Origin: Desulfuromonadaceae bacterium
Lineage (GTDB): Bacteria; Desulfobacterota; Desulfuromonadia; Geobacterales; Pseudopelobacteraceae
Direction of reading: 5' to 3'
NCBI GenBank assembly: GCA_028687585.1
Contig: JAQTZV010000002.1
Coordinates: forward strand, 186,001 to 250,000
Length of the DNA stretch: 64,000 nucleotides
The position numbers were made by a program, and so were the translations under genes. A model generated the notes under the pieces. The model was not told the origin of the DNA, ran no database searches, and was given only the letters and a program-made list of their open reading frames with translations. Position 1 is the first letter of the stretch. The number at the start of each line of letters is the position of its first letter. Below, in pieces: positions 17,658-26,886 of the stretch.

Positions 17658-18722
17658 ATGAGTTTCTATAACGGTTTTGCGCCATACGTGCCGGTGGCGG
17701 TGCGCCGGGCCAAGGCGCAAAAACAGCTTGAAAAGATGAAAAAGAAGGGGCTTAACGTGCAGCCGGTGCAGTTGCCCGGGCGCAAGATCGCCGATTCATT
17801 CTGGGGGAAGGGGTGGTGCGACCATATGGAGTCGTTCGGCGATTATGCCAACCGCCTGCCTCGTGGCCGAACCTACGTTAGAAACGGCTCGGTCTGCCAT
17901 CTGGAGATCAAGTCGGGCATGATCGAGGCGATTGTCAGTGGATCGTCGCTGTACAACGTCTCCATCACCATCTTTCCGCTGGCGCTGCACAAATGGAAAG
18001 CGGTCAAATCGGCCTGCACCGGGAGGATCGGATCGTTGATCGATCTGCTGCGCGGCAGGCTGGATCGCGGCGTTATGGAAGTCGTATCAGATCGGAAAGA
18101 GGGGCTTTTCCCGTTGCCGGGGGAAATTAAATTTGCCTGCGACTGCCCTGATTCGGCCGGGATGTGCAAGCATATTGCGGCGGTACTCTACGGAGTGGGA
18201 GCGCGGCTCGATCACTCACCGGAGCTGCTGTTTCACCTGCGCGGAGTTAATCACGAAGAGCTGGTTGATGTCTCGGCAGTGGTTACCGGTGTTGCCAAAG
18301 CCGGAACATCCCGCCGGAGGATCGCCGCAGGCGGTCTTGCCGATCTGTTCGGGGTCGAGATGGCTGAAGCGGGTGAGGTGGCGGCAGGAGCAGCAATTGC
18401 TTCAACAAAAAGATTAAAAACAACCACCAAAACAGCTGATAAATCAGTATCTGAATCACCATTTCAGAAAAAACAATCCCCAACACCGGTAAAAAGTGGT
18501 AAAAAAGCGCCCGTCACTGCTCTTTTCCCAGAACCGCTCACCGGGAGCGACATTTACACCTGGCGCAGATCTCTGGGCGAGACGCAGGCGGTGTTTGCCG
18601 CCCGTCTCGGCATAACTGCTCCTTCAGTTTCCCAGTGGGAGAAAAAAGGGGCAGTGCCGCTTGGCTTGATGCCGCGCACACTGTCGGCACTGCGCAAAGC
18701 CTGGAAAAAATCGCATCCGTGA
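17658..18722 (+). CDS. SWIM zinc-finger protein with C-terminal XRE-type HTH
   Basis: 354 residues. A basic N-terminal region is followed by a SWIM zinc finger, C-x-C-P-D then C-K-H-I-A-A, near residues 160-180. A low-complexity Ala/Thr/Lys-rich linker (about 245-285) leads to a helix-turn-helix at the end ([17 protein letters not shown], then SVSQWEKKG). SWIM domains bind DNA or protein and often accompany bacterial SNF2 ATPases, so the SNF2 protein at 12908 is the likely partner. AGGAGG about 12 bases before the ATG is the strongest Shine-Dalgarno nearby. The ABC permease gene starts 13 bases past its stop. Confidence 0.88.
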   Translation: MSFYNGFAPYVPVAVRRAKAQKQLEKMKKKGLNVQPVQLPGRKIADSFWGKGWCDHMESFGDYANRLPRGRTYVRNGSVCHLEIKSGMIEAIVSGSSLYNVSITIFPLALHKWKAVKSACTGRIGSLIDLLRGRLDRGVMEVVSDRKEGLFPLPGEIKFACDCPDSAGMCKHIAAVLYGVGARLDHSPELLFHLRGVNHEELVDVSAVVTGVAKAGTSRRRIAAGGLADLFGVEMAEAGEVAAGAAIASTKRLKTTTKTADKSVSESPFQKKQSPTPVKSGKKAPVTALFPEPLTGSDIYTWRRSLGETQAVFAARLGITAPSVSQWEKKGAVPLGLMPRTLSALRKAWKKSHP

Positions 18723-18735
18723 AAGAACAGTTGCC

Positions 18736-19716
18736 ATGACAACGTATCTCATAAAACGCATCCTGATGCTGATTCCGCTGATGATCGGCATTACCCTGAT
18801 CACCTTCTCCGTTATTCATCTGGCGCCGGGCGAACCAGTCGAGATGCAGATGGCGATGAATCCCAAGGTCGGCAAAGAGGCTCGTGAGCGTCTGACGAAG
18901 TTTTACGGCCTTGACAAGCCGCTGCATGAGCAGTATTTCAGCTGGGTTGGCCATATTGTCCGGCTTGATCTGGGACGTTCCTTTTCTTCGGATAGCCGTC
19001 CGGTTGTTGATAAGATCAAGGAGCGCCTCCCGGTCACCATTTCATTAAATATCATCGCGCTGCTGCTCGAATTCGGCCTGGCGATTCCGATCGGCATACT
19101 GGCTGCCACTCGCCGTGATACCTGGCTTGACAAGGGTATCACGGTCTTTGTCTTTGTTGGTTTCGCCGTGCCGACCTTCTGGCTGGCGCTGCTGCTGATG
19201 TATTTTTTCGGTGTCAAACTCGGCTGGCTGCCGATCTCGGGATTACATACGCTGGGGAGCGATTCCTGGGGAACAGGGCGCTATCTTTGGGATCTGGCGA
19301 CGCATCTGATCATGCCGGTCATGGTGGCGTCATTCGGCAGCCTGGCCGGCTTGTCCCGCTATATGCGCTCTGCCATGCTCAATGTCATCAGTCAGGATTA
19401 CATTACAACAGCCCGGGCCAAGGGACTGTCCGAACGGGTCGTGATCTGGAAGCATGCCCTGCGCAATGCACTGCTGCCGCTCATAACGCTGCTCGGTTTT
19501 TCGATTCCCGGACTGATCGGCGGCAGCGTTATTTTTGAAACAATTTTTGCCATTCCGGGAATGGGACAGCTCTTTTATCAGGGGGTCATGTCGCGTGATT
19601 ATCCGGTGGTCATGGGGATTCTGGTGATCGGCGCCTTTCTGACTCTGATCGGCAACCTGGTCGCTGATCTCTGTTATGCCCTTGCAGATCCGCGTATCCG
19701 GCATGGGGAAGGGTAG
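18736..19716 (+). CDS. ABC transporter permease, DppB/OppB type
   Basis: 326 residues with six hydrophobic segments. The N terminus [18 protein letters not shown] is typical of the DppB/OppB family, and the EAA-like loop is [20 protein letters not shown] followed by LRNALLPLI. It should form the inner-membrane channel with the next gene for the substrate delivered by the binding protein at 11259. It follows the SWIM gene by 13 bases and lies 4 bases before the second permease. The Shine-Dalgarno is weak. Confidence 0.92.
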   Translation: MTTYLIKRILMLIPLMIGITLITFSVIHLAPGEPVEMQMAMNPKVGKEARERLTKFYGLDKPLHEQYFSWVGHIVRLDLGRSFSSDSRPVVDKIKERLPVTISLNIIALLLEFGLAIPIGILAATRRDTWLDKGITVFVFVGFAVPTFWLALLLMYFFGVKLGWLPISGLHTLGSDSWGTGRYLWDLATHLIMPVMVASFGSLAGLSRYMRSAMLNVISQDYITTARAKGLSERVVIWKHALRNALLPLITLLGFSIPGLIGGSVIFETIFAIPGMGQLFYQGVMSRDYPVVMGILVIGAFLTLIGNLVADLCYALADPRIRHGEG

Positions 19717-19720
19717 GGAG

Positions 19721-20575
19721 ATGGACTTCAAACACACCTATTTTTATGCGGTATTCTGGCCGCGCATCCGGCGTAACCGTCTGGCTCTCTGTGGCGGCGG
19801 CGTCGTGCTGACGCTTTTTCTTGTCTCTCTGCTTGCCCCGTTTCTTGCCCCATTCGATCCGAGTGCCATTAACGCCTATGCGGTACTGTCCCCACCTACC
19901 TGGCATCATTGGTTCGGTACCGACGAGCTTGGCAGGGATGTGCTCAGCCGCGTACTCTACGGTTCCCGCGTTTCCCTCAAAGTCGGTTTTGTTGCGGTTG
20001 GTATTGCCGTTTCAATCGGCACGGTCATCGGTCTGGTCTCCGGCTATTTCAGCGGCCTGGTCGATGCCACGCTGATGCGAGTCGTTGATGTGATGCTCTG
20101 CTTTCCTGCCTTCTTTCTGATTCTGGCGATCATCACCTTCCTTGAACCTTCGATCTGGTACATCATGATGGTGATCGGTCTGACCGGCTGGATGGGGGTG
20201 GCGCGTCTGGTGCGCGCCGAAACTCTCTCGATACGTGAAATGGACTATATTCTGGCAGCGCGCTGCATCGGCTGCTCCAATACGCGCATCATATTTCGCC
20301 ATATCCTCCCCAATGCCGTTTCTCCCGTGCTTGTCTCCGCAACGCTCGGTATTGCCGGCGCCATTCTGACCGAATCTGCGCTGTCGTTTCTCGGTATCGG
20401 CGTACAGCCGCCAACCCCAAGCTGGGGCAACATCCTCACCTCCGGTAAAGATTATATTGAATTCGCCTGGTGGTTATCACTTTTTCCCGGCCTGGCTATT
20501 TTAGTCACCGTTCTCTCCTATAACCTGCTGGGGGAAGGGATCCGTGATGCCCTTGATCCCCGGGTGAAACGGTGA
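19721..20575 (+). CDS. ABC transporter permease, DppC/OppC type
   Basis: 284 residues from ATG 19721 (the frame is open from 19676 but overlaps dppB). The N terminus has an OppC-like segment (FWPRIRRNRLALCGGGVVL) and HHWFGTDELGRDVLSRVLYG, diagnostic for DppC/OppC. The EAA loop is YILAARCIGCSNTRIIFRHI, followed by LPNAVSPVLV. It pairs with the DppB-type protein. No nucleotide-binding subunit (DppD/F) follows, so the ATPases must be elsewhere in the genome. Confidence 0.92.
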   Translation: MDFKHTYFYAVFWPRIRRNRLALCGGGVVLTLFLVSLLAPFLAPFDPSAINAYAVLSPPTWHHWFGTDELGRDVLSRVLYGSRVSLKVGFVAVGIAVSIGTVIGLVSGYFSGLVDATLMRVVDVMLCFPAFFLILAIITFLEPSIWYIMMVIGLTGWMGVARLVRAETLSIREMDYILAARCIGCSNTRIIFRHILPNAVSPVLVSATLGIAGAILTESALSFLGIGVQPPTPSWGNILTSGKDYIEFAWWLSLFPGLAILVTVLSYNLLGEGIRDALDPRVKR

Positions 20576-20674
20576 CTGACGTAACTGATTGATTTTCATG
20601 TTGTGGAGAGCTTGTCGAACCATACGGCATTGTAGTATATCTATATCCATTCTTGCTTTTTTTCAGGTGCTCGC

Positions 20675-22126
20675 ATGCCAACGACAAACGAAGACAGTTT
20701 TTTCTTCATACCGGTAAAAGAGGTCTGCCATCGGTCCGTTGTTACCTGCGCACCCGATCTCGATCTGATTGAAATGGCCCGGTTAATGATGGTCAATAAC
20801 ATTTCGGGCATTGTTGCCGTAACAGATGAAAAGCCGGTCGGCATTGTCTCTCTGCGCGACCTCCGTAATCTGATTGCCGAGGCCGCAGAAACTATTGTGT
20901 CGTTAAAAGTATGTGACGTCATGAATACGTCTCTTATTACTATCCATAGTAGCGACTACCTGTTTAAAGCCATATTTCTTATGGCGAAACACAACATTCA
21001 CCGCCTGATCGTAATTGATGAATTCGACATGTTGATCGGCGTTATAACCAACGCGGACCTGATGCGCATCCAGGCCACCAGCCCGCTGTATCTCATTCAG
21101 GAGATAGAATCTGCCGGTTCAATCGAGCAATTGCGCAATCTCGGCCAGAACATGACCAGTATGATGAGCTATGCTCTCAAAACTAATGCCGACACCCCGA
21201 GCCTGATCCAGTTAATTGCTCACTTTAACGATGCACTTGTACAGCGCCTGATCTATATTCTGGATCGTTACCACGATGTCCGTCTGCCGGCAGGTGCGGC
21301 ATATCTGTCACTCGGAAGCGAAGGGCGACAGGAACAGACCCTGCGGACAGACCAGGACAGTGCCATTGTCTACCGCGATGACCTGCCGCCTGAAGACGTT
21401 GAGAAGGTACGGTGCTTCGCCGAGAGCATTGTCAGCGGTTTGGAACGTGTTGACGTGCCGCTCTGTCCCGGCAACATGATGGCCAGTAATCCAGAGTGGT
21501 TCCACAGCCTGTCCGAGTGGAAGCACATGGTCCAATTGTGGATTACTTGTCCCGATCCTGATGCAACGGTTCATTTCGGAGTTTTCCAGGATTTACGTGT
21601 GTTACACGGCGACATCTGCTTTGAATCTGAATTACGTGAGTTTATCTGCGATTGTGCCCGTAACAATTCAATATTTTTTCCCAGTATGGCACGCAATATT
21701 GTCCGCTTCAAACCACCACTGAGCATGTTCGGACGGTTTCAGGTCCAGAAAAAAGGGGACCAGCGCGGGAAGCTTGACCTGAAAAAAGGGGGGCTGTTTG
21801 CCCTGACACGGGGAGTCAGCCTCATCGCTCTTGAAGCGGGCATCATGGGTGGGACAACCTGGTCCAAGCTGGAACGGCTCAATCACCTGCATGTGGTTTC
21901 GGATCATGATACCGAGACGATTCAGAATGCGTTTACCTTTTTGCTGCAGATGCGCTTGAGTAGACAGATGATTGCCCTGTCATCGGGAATGCCGGTCGAT
22001 AATTATGTTGATCCGACGTTGTTGACGGACCGGGAACGGGACCAGCTCCGCGAAGCGTTTAGAGGTGTTAATTTGCTGCTGGATATCGTGAAACACCGCT
22101 ATCATCTTGATTTATTAGCGCGGTAG
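20675..22126 (+). CDS. CBS-domain / DUF294 nucleotidyltransferase-like protein
   Basis: 483 residues. Two CBS motifs occupy about residues 8-135. The DUF294 nucleotidyltransferase-like domain follows with G-S-E-G-R-x-E-Q-T-x-x-T-D-Q-D near residues 212-226, then the DUF294 C-terminal domain to the end. It resembles GlnD-type uridylyltransferase catalytic motifs. Many relatives also carry an N-terminal cyclic-nucleotide-binding domain, which is absent here. The family is thought to be a nucleotide-sensing signalling protein; no substrate is known. It has its own 100-base upstream region after the permeases and no gene partner (such as a DnaQ-like exonuclease) next to it. Confidence 0.88.
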   Translation: MPTTNEDSFFFIPVKEVCHRSVVTCAPDLDLIEMARLMMVNNISGIVAVTDEKPVGIVSLRDLRNLIAEAAETIVSLKVCDVMNTSLITIHSSDYLFKAIFLMAKHNIHRLIVIDEFDMLIGVITNADLMRIQATSPLYLIQEIESAGSIEQLRNLGQNMTSMMSYALKTNADTPSLIQLIAHFNDALVQRLIYILDRYHDVRLPAGAAYLSLGSEGRQEQTLRTDQDSAIVYRDDLPPEDVEKVRCFAESIVSGLERVDVPLCPGNMMASNPEWFHSLSEWKHMVQLWITCPDPDATVHFGVFQDLRVLHGDICFESELREFICDCARNNSIFFPSMARNIVRFKPPLSMFGRFQVQKKGDQRGKLDLKKGGLFALTRGVSLIALEAGIMGGTTWSKLERLNHLHVVSDHDTETIQNAFTFLLQMRLSRQMIALSSGMPVDNYVDPTLLTDRERDQLREAFRGVNLLLDIVKHRYHLDLLAR

Positions 22127-22188
22127 GGTTTCTTCTGCAGGGTATCCATTTGACTCACGAGAAGTTTGTATACGCATGAGGAGAATTC

Positions 22189-23160
22189 ATGACGTCACTA
22201 TCTGTTGTCATACCAGTCTATAATGCGGAAAAAACAATTGCCGACCTCTGTCGGTCGCTTATGACAATTCTTGCCGGCGACTACCGGCTGGAGATCGTGC
22301 TGGTGAACGACTGCAGCAATGACAGAACTGATACGATCTGCAAGGCGCTTCAGGCTGAATATCCGCAGACGATCGCCTATGCCCGCCTGTCACGGAATTT
22401 TGGTGAGCACAATGCCGTCATGGCCGGACTTAACCAGGCCCGTGGCGATTTTGTCGTCATCATGGATGATGACTTCCAGAACCCTCCCGAAGAAGTTTCC
22501 CGTCTGGCCGTAGAGATACAGAAGGGTTTCGACGTGGTGTATTGCCAGTATCCCGAAAAGAGAGACGGCTTCTTCCGTAACCTGGGCAGTTATCTTAACG
22601 GCAGCATGGCGCGGGTCATTCTGGACAAACCGGCCAACCTCTATCTGTCCAGCTTCAAGGCAATGAATCGTTTTCTCGTCAATGAGGTCATTACCTACAA
22701 GAATCCTCGCCCCTACCTTGATGCCATCATCCTGCGCATAACCCGTTCCATCAGCACGATTGAAGTGCGCCACGACCAGCGACGGGCAGGACGTTCCGGC
22801 TATACCTTTAAAAAGCTGGTGGCACTCTGGGGTGACATGCTTGTCAGCTATTCGCTCATTCCCCTGCGCGTAGTGGCGATTCTCGGCATTCTTCTGACGC
22901 TGCTTGGATGTTATTCAATGGCTGAGATGCTGATTCAGAATCTGAATCCCATGTTGCTTGATCCGAGTGATCTGGAAGAGTTGACCTCGGTATCCCTGTT
23001 TTTCAGAGGTTTTCAGCTTTTTGCAACCGGTATTGTCGGCGAATATGTCGGGCGCATCTATCTGAAACTAAATCAGGAACCGCAGTATATTATCAGGGAA
23101 AAGTTCTCCGGACTCACTGACAGGAGAGCACAAGGAGGGGACAGACGTGGAGCTGCATGA
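22189..23160 (+). CDS. Family 2 glycosyltransferase, polyprenyl-phosphate sugar transferase type
   Basis: 323 residues. The GT-A domain starts SLSVVIPVYNAEKTI; the metal-binding motif is VIMDDDFQNPPEE near residue 90, and NFGEHNAVMAGL is typical of DPM1/ArnC-like enzymes. Two membrane helices lie in the C-terminal third, about 225-250 and 270-290, as in enzymes that load a sugar on undecaprenyl phosphate at the inner membrane. The start has GAGGAG six bases upstream. It leads the glycan cluster, overlapping the dehydratase gene by 14 bases, and probably transfers the unusual sugar made by its neighbours. Confidence 0.9.
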   Translation: MTSLSVVIPVYNAEKTIADLCRSLMTILAGDYRLEIVLVNDCSNDRTDTICKALQAEYPQTIAYARLSRNFGEHNAVMAGLNQARGDFVVIMDDDFQNPPEEVSRLAVEIQKGFDVVYCQYPEKRDGFFRNLGSYLNGSMARVILDKPANLYLSSFKAMNRFLVNEVITYKNPRPYLDAIILRITRSISTIEVRHDQRRAGRSGYTFKKLVALWGDMLVSYSLIPLRVVAILGILLTLLGCYSMAEMLIQNLNPMLLDPSDLEELTSVSLFFRGFQLFATGIVGEYVGRIYLKLNQEPQYIIREKFSGLTDRRAQGGDRRGAA

Positions 23161-24577
23161 TGTGACACAAAAAGCCGCTGCCGCCATCGCCATTTCTCCC
23201 GACGATGTTGCTGCCGTCAACGCTTCGTGCCGCAGTATGGCGGCACTCCATGATGATGTTTTTGTGGATCAGTGGATAAATAAATCCAGAAAAACGGCAA
23301 CGTTGAATACCATGCTTGTTGCTTTGGATGAGGTTAACGGCTGGGGTCGAAGCGTCGGGAATGGCAACATTAATCACGACAACGGGCGGTTTTTCAGCAT
23401 TATCGGTGTGCATGTGCGGCATCGGGTTGATCGCGATGAACTCGAATGGGATCAGCCGATAATCGAGCAGCCGGAGACCGGCATCCTTGGAATTCTGGCC
23501 AGAGAAATCAACGGTCTGCTGCATTTTTGTCTGCAGGCCAAGGAGGAACCGGGTAATATCGGTAATATTCAACTTTCGCCGACAGTTCAGGCGACCTACA
23601 GCAACTATACCGGCGCTCATGGCGGCGCAACGCCGCAGTTTCTGGAGCTGTTCAGCGGTCCCCGGCGGGCCCGGATCCTCTTTGCCCGCCTGCAGACGGA
23701 AGACGGCGGCCGGTTCCTCTACAAATCCAACCGCAACATGATAGCCGTGGCAGCGGACGATTTTCCGCAGGAACTGCCGGAGGGCTTTATCTGGCTGACC
23801 ATGCGGCAGATTATGCGACTGATGAATCAGGATAATCTGGTCAACGCCTGCAGTCGCAGCATCCTGTCAAGCCTGGCCTTTGCAGTGGTTCAAGAAGTGG
23901 GGGAACAACCGCACACTCCGTGTCACGAATTGGAAGCCGGCATACGCAGCACGCTCCAGTGGCTCGACGACCGCCGTGCAGCCAACCATATGCTGACCCA
24001 GCGGATCGGCCTGAACGATCTGCAGGAGTGGCACATTGACGGCAAAGGCTTTTTCTCACACCAGGAGCAGCGTTTTTTTAGAATAGTCGGCCTGCAGGTT
24101 TCATCCGGAACACGGGAAGTGCGGCGCTGGGGGCAGCCGATTATCGAGAACCCGGCTGCCGGGATTATCGGACTGCTGGTCAGGCACGGCGCCGATGGCC
24201 TTGAACTGCTGATGCAGGCCAAGGCGGAAGTCGGCAACCGGAGTACCGTGCAGCTTGGCCCAACGGTCCAGTTTACCCAAGGAAACTATGAGGGGAGCCG
24301 GAAACTGAAAAAACCGTTTCTGTATGATGAATTTCTGGAGCCGAACCGGTATCGCCTGCTTCACGAAAGCCGTCAGACCGAGGAAGGGGCGCGCTTCTAT
24401 CGGGAATATCACCTGCACCGCATTCTGCTGCTGCCGGAAGGGATGTCTCCGGAGCCACCGACCGATTACGCCTGGCTGTCGCTGGAGCAGGTCATGTTCC
24501 TGGTCCATCTGGGTGAACAGGTCAACTCCTGTGCGCGGAGTATTTTGACCTGCCTGCTCTGCAGGGATAATCCATGA
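23147..24577 (+). CDS. NDP-hexose 2,3-dehydratase
   Basis: 476 residues from a GTG with AGGAGG upstream. It is built of two homologous halves (about 25-235 and 255-470), each with W...GRFFSIIGVHV or FFRIVGLQV, a W-x-Q-P-I-I motif, GLL.LQAK and LSPTVQ/LGPTVQ. This is the duplicated architecture of the EvaA/TylX3 family. These enzymes remove the C2 hydroxyl of dTDP-4-keto-6-deoxyglucose to give a 3,4-diketo-2,6-dideoxy sugar, the entry step to 2-deoxy sugars. The unstable product is handed to a 3-ketoreductase or aminotransferase, both encoded next. The stop overlaps the reductase start (ATGA). Confidence 0.92.
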   Translation: MELHDVTQKAAAAIAISPDDVAAVNASCRSMAALHDDVFVDQWINKSRKTATLNTMLVALDEVNGWGRSVGNGNINHDNGRFFSIIGVHVRHRVDRDELEWDQPIIEQPETGILGILAREINGLLHFCLQAKEEPGNIGNIQLSPTVQATYSNYTGAHGGATPQFLELFSGPRRARILFARLQTEDGGRFLYKSNRNMIAVAADDFPQELPEGFIWLTMRQIMRLMNQDNLVNACSRSILSSLAFAVVQEVGEQPHTPCHELEAGIRSTLQWLDDRRAANHMLTQRIGLNDLQEWHIDGKGFFSHQEQRFFRIVGLQVSSGTREVRRWGQPIIENPAAGIIGLLVRHGADGLELLMQAKAEVGNRSTVQLGPTVQFTQGNYEGSRKLKKPFLYDEFLEPNRYRLLHESRQTEEGARFYREYHLHRILLLPEGMSPEPPTDYAWLSLEQVMFLVHLGEQVNSCARSILTCLLCRDNP

Positions 24578-25533
24578 TCCAGGTCGGAATCCTTGGATGT
24601 TCAGATATTGCCCGGCGCAAGTTTATCCCCGCTCTGCTGAAAAGCAGCCAGGCCTGCCTTGCCGCAGTGGCAGGCAGGGAGCGGAACAGGGCAGCTTCTT
24701 TTGTCCCTCCTGCCGTATCGGCCACGCTGATGACGTATCAGGAGCTTATCTGTTCCCCCGCCGTTGATCTGGTCTATATCTCCCTTCCCAATCATCTCCA
24801 CGAAGAGTGGAGCATTCGTGCCCTGGAGCAGGGGAAGCATGTTATCTGTGAAAAACCGCTCGGCCTGAGCGCCGCCTCAGTGGGCCGGATGCTGGAAGCT
24901 GCAGACAAACATGGCCGCCTGCTGTTTGAGAACCTTATGTACCTTCATCACCCGCAGCACTCCGCAGTCAAAAAGTGCATTGCGGCCGGACGTATCGGCA
25001 CGGTTCTTTCCTTGCGGAGCGAATTTGTTTTTCCTGGCCCGTCACATGGAGATTTCAGGTTGAATCCGCTCATGGGCGGCGGTGCGTACCACGATATGAA
25101 CCGCTATCCACTCAGTGCCGCCCTCTATTTTCTTGAAGGAAAGAGTCACCGTTTTTTTCAGGGCAGAAAACAAAACCGGGACGGACTTGCCTGGTCGCTT
25201 CAGGCCGAATCAAGCACTGATGCCGGGGAAACCTTCTCGTTTCTCACCGCTTTCGGTCTATCGTACCGGTCGTTTTACCGTCTTTGCGGCGAAAAGGGTT
25301 TCATCCTGGTAGAGCGCGCCTATACCACTCCGTCTGATATGGAGAACAGAATCACGGTTATGGCAGACAGCAGAGACGAGTCATTCACTGTTCCGCCGAG
25401 TGATCATTTTCTGAATACCATAGAGCACGTCTGCGCTTTGATCCGGAGCGGCGTGTGGGAGGCGGAACATCAACGGGCACGCGAGGTGGCTGAATTGGCC
25501 CGGTTGTTTTATGACAACTGTATGGATAAATAA
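24574..25533 (+). CDS. Gfo/Idh/MocA oxidoreductase, likely sugar 3-ketoreductase
   Basis: 319 residues. The N-terminal Rossmann fold begins VGILGCSDIARRKFIPALL, and the family motif is KHVICEKPLGLS near residue 95. A YHDMNRYPL segment lies in the C-terminal domain. Next to a 2,3-dehydratase, the fitting role is reduction of the 3-keto group with NAD(P)H (SpnN/TylC1 type), giving a 4-keto-2,6-dideoxy sugar. That role is inferred from context; the fold assignment is secure. It is translationally coupled to the dehydratase. Confidence 0.88.
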   Translation: MIQVGILGCSDIARRKFIPALLKSSQACLAAVAGRERNRAASFVPPAVSATLMTYQELICSPAVDLVYISLPNHLHEEWSIRALEQGKHVICEKPLGLSAASVGRMLEAADKHGRLLFENLMYLHHPQHSAVKKCIAAGRIGTVLSLRSEFVFPGPSHGDFRLNPLMGGGAYHDMNRYPLSAALYFLEGKSHRFFQGRKQNRDGLAWSLQAESSTDAGETFSFLTAFGLSYRSFYRLCGEKGFILVERAYTTPSDMENRITVMADSRDESFTVPPSDHFLNTIEHVCALIRSGVWEAEHQRAREVAELARLFYDNCMDK

Positions 25534-25548
25534 GGTTTTAAACCGGCA

Positions 25549-25697
25549 GTTCAATAACACGGAGACACAGAGAACACTGAGAAATAAAAGGCTTAAGGTC
25601 TAAAACAAAAACACCTTTTTGGTGTGCCATAAAGCTTCTTATAGATATCTGTAACTCTTCAATTTTACTCCGTGTTCTCCGTGTCTCCGTGGTTCAA
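25549..25697. repeat. Long imperfect inverted repeat (MITE-like) inside the sugar operon
   Basis: Arms of about 35 bases (left around 25549-25589, right around 25663-25697) contain complementary versions of ACGGAGACACxGAGAACAC, separated by an AT-rich core holding a small CACC-ttttt-GGTG hairpin. No ORF is inside. A further GGGG/CCCC-rich hairpin (about 25722-25746) follows before the aminotransferase ribosome-binding site. The arm sequence resembles dispersed repeats seen in many environmental bacteria. Confidence 0.65.
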
Positions 25698-25767
25698 ATG
25701 CTTTTTAAAGGTTAAATTGTCCCCCTCCCTTTCAAAGGGGAAGGGATTACAATGGAGGAAACTGATC

Positions 25768-26886
25768 GTGGCAAGTAGTGGCGTAAAGATTAAGTACTGG
25801 GATTATCTTTCAGAATATGCCGCGCATCGGGACGACTATCTCCGTGCTGTTGATGATGTGTTCTCATCCGGTCGTCTGATTCTGGGACAGCAGGTAGCTG
25901 CTTTTGAAGAGAGTTTCGCTGCCTATTGCGGTGTATCGTCCGTTGTAGGAGTGAATTCCTGTACCGACGCTCTGTTCCTCGCACTGAAAGCGTTGGATAT
26001 CGGTACGGGTGATGAGGTTATTACCGTATCAAATACCGCAGTACCTACGGTGGCGGCCATTCGGGCTACCGGCGCCACACCGGCGTTCGTGGATGTCGAA
26101 GAGGATACCTTCCTGATGGATGTGTCTCTGCTCGACGGAGCTGTCTCCCGGCGGACGCGCTGCATCCTGCCGGTGCACCTGTTCGGGCAGATGGTGGATA
26201 TGCTGCCGCTGCTTGAGTATGCCAACCGCCTTGGCATATCCATTGTTGAGGATTGCGCCCAGGCGTGCGGGGCGACCTATAACGGCAACCGTGCCGGTTC
26301 TCTGGGAGATATCGGAGCATTTTCCTTTTATCCGACAAAAGTACTCGGCACGTTTGGTGATGGTGGGGCAGTGACAACTTCCCGGCCGGAACTCGCCCGT
26401 CGGCTGAAACGGCTGCGGATGTACGGCATGGAGAGCACCTATTATGCAGAGGAGGAGGGATATAACTCCCGTCTGGACGAAGTGCAGGCTGCCATCCTCA
26501 ATGTGAAACTGCCCGGCCTGGATGCAGCGATTACGCGTCGTCAGCGCATTGCCGACATCTATAACGCCGACCTGTCCGGAATTGACGGCCTGTCTCTTCC
26601 GGTAGGCAGAGCGGGGCGCAGTCACCAGCAGTACCTCTACACGGTCAGAACGGAACGACGGGATAATCTGATGAACTATCTGGCTGGTCAGGGGATAGAA
26701 TCAAAGATTAACTATCCGGACCCGATCCATCTGATGCGGGGGTACCGTTTCCTCGGATACGCCCCCGGCAGCCTTCCGGTCACGGAGCGCCTGGCCGGAA
26801 CCATCCTGTCTCTCCCCATGTATCCCGAATTACCGGACGAACAGGCAGCTGAAGTGGTTGCCGCCATCAGGCGCTTTTTTACATGA
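25768..26886 (+). CDS. DegT/DnrJ/EryC1/StrS-family sugar aminotransferase
   Basis: 372 residues from GTG 25768, chosen because GGAGG lies 8-12 bases upstream and homology begins at VKIKYWDYL; the frame opens at 25672 inside the repeat. PLP fold type I: GVNSCTDALFLALKAL, EDCAQACGATYNG, and the PLP lysine in SFYPTKVLGTFGDGGA near residue 190. Enzymes of this family aminate NDP-keto sugars at C3 or C4. With the neighbouring 2,3-dehydratase and ketoreductase the product would be a 2-deoxy amino sugar; the position of the amine is not determinable. Its stop overlaps the methyltransferase start. Confidence 0.92.
   Translation: MASSGVKIKYWDYLSEYAAHRDDYLRAVDDVFSSGRLILGQQVAAFEESFAAYCGVSSVVGVNSCTDALFLALKALDIGTGDEVITVSNTAVPTVAAIRATGATPAFVDVEEDTFLMDVSLLDGAVSRRTRCILPVHLFGQMVDMLPLLEYANRLGISIVEDCAQACGATYNGNRAGSLGDIGAFSFYPTKVLGTFGDGGAVTTSRPELARRLKRLRMYGMESTYYAEEEGYNSRLDEVQAAILNVKLPGLDAAITRRQRIADIYNADLSGIDGLSLPVGRAGRSHQQYLYTVRTERRDNLMNYLAGQGIESKINYPDPIHLMRGYRFLGYAPGSLPVTERLAGTILSLPMYPELPDEQAAEVVAAIRRFFT

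Noticed and set aside
12908-18722. A complete DISARM-type or other named defence system
   Set aside because: An SNF2 protein is present, but there is no methyltransferase, DUF1998 or phospholipase D partner; the block contains SWIM, DUF4143 and toxin remnants instead.
25549-25697. Insertion sequence or transposon
   Set aside because: Inverted arms are present, but there is no transposase frame and the centre is too short, so it is listed only as a repeat.
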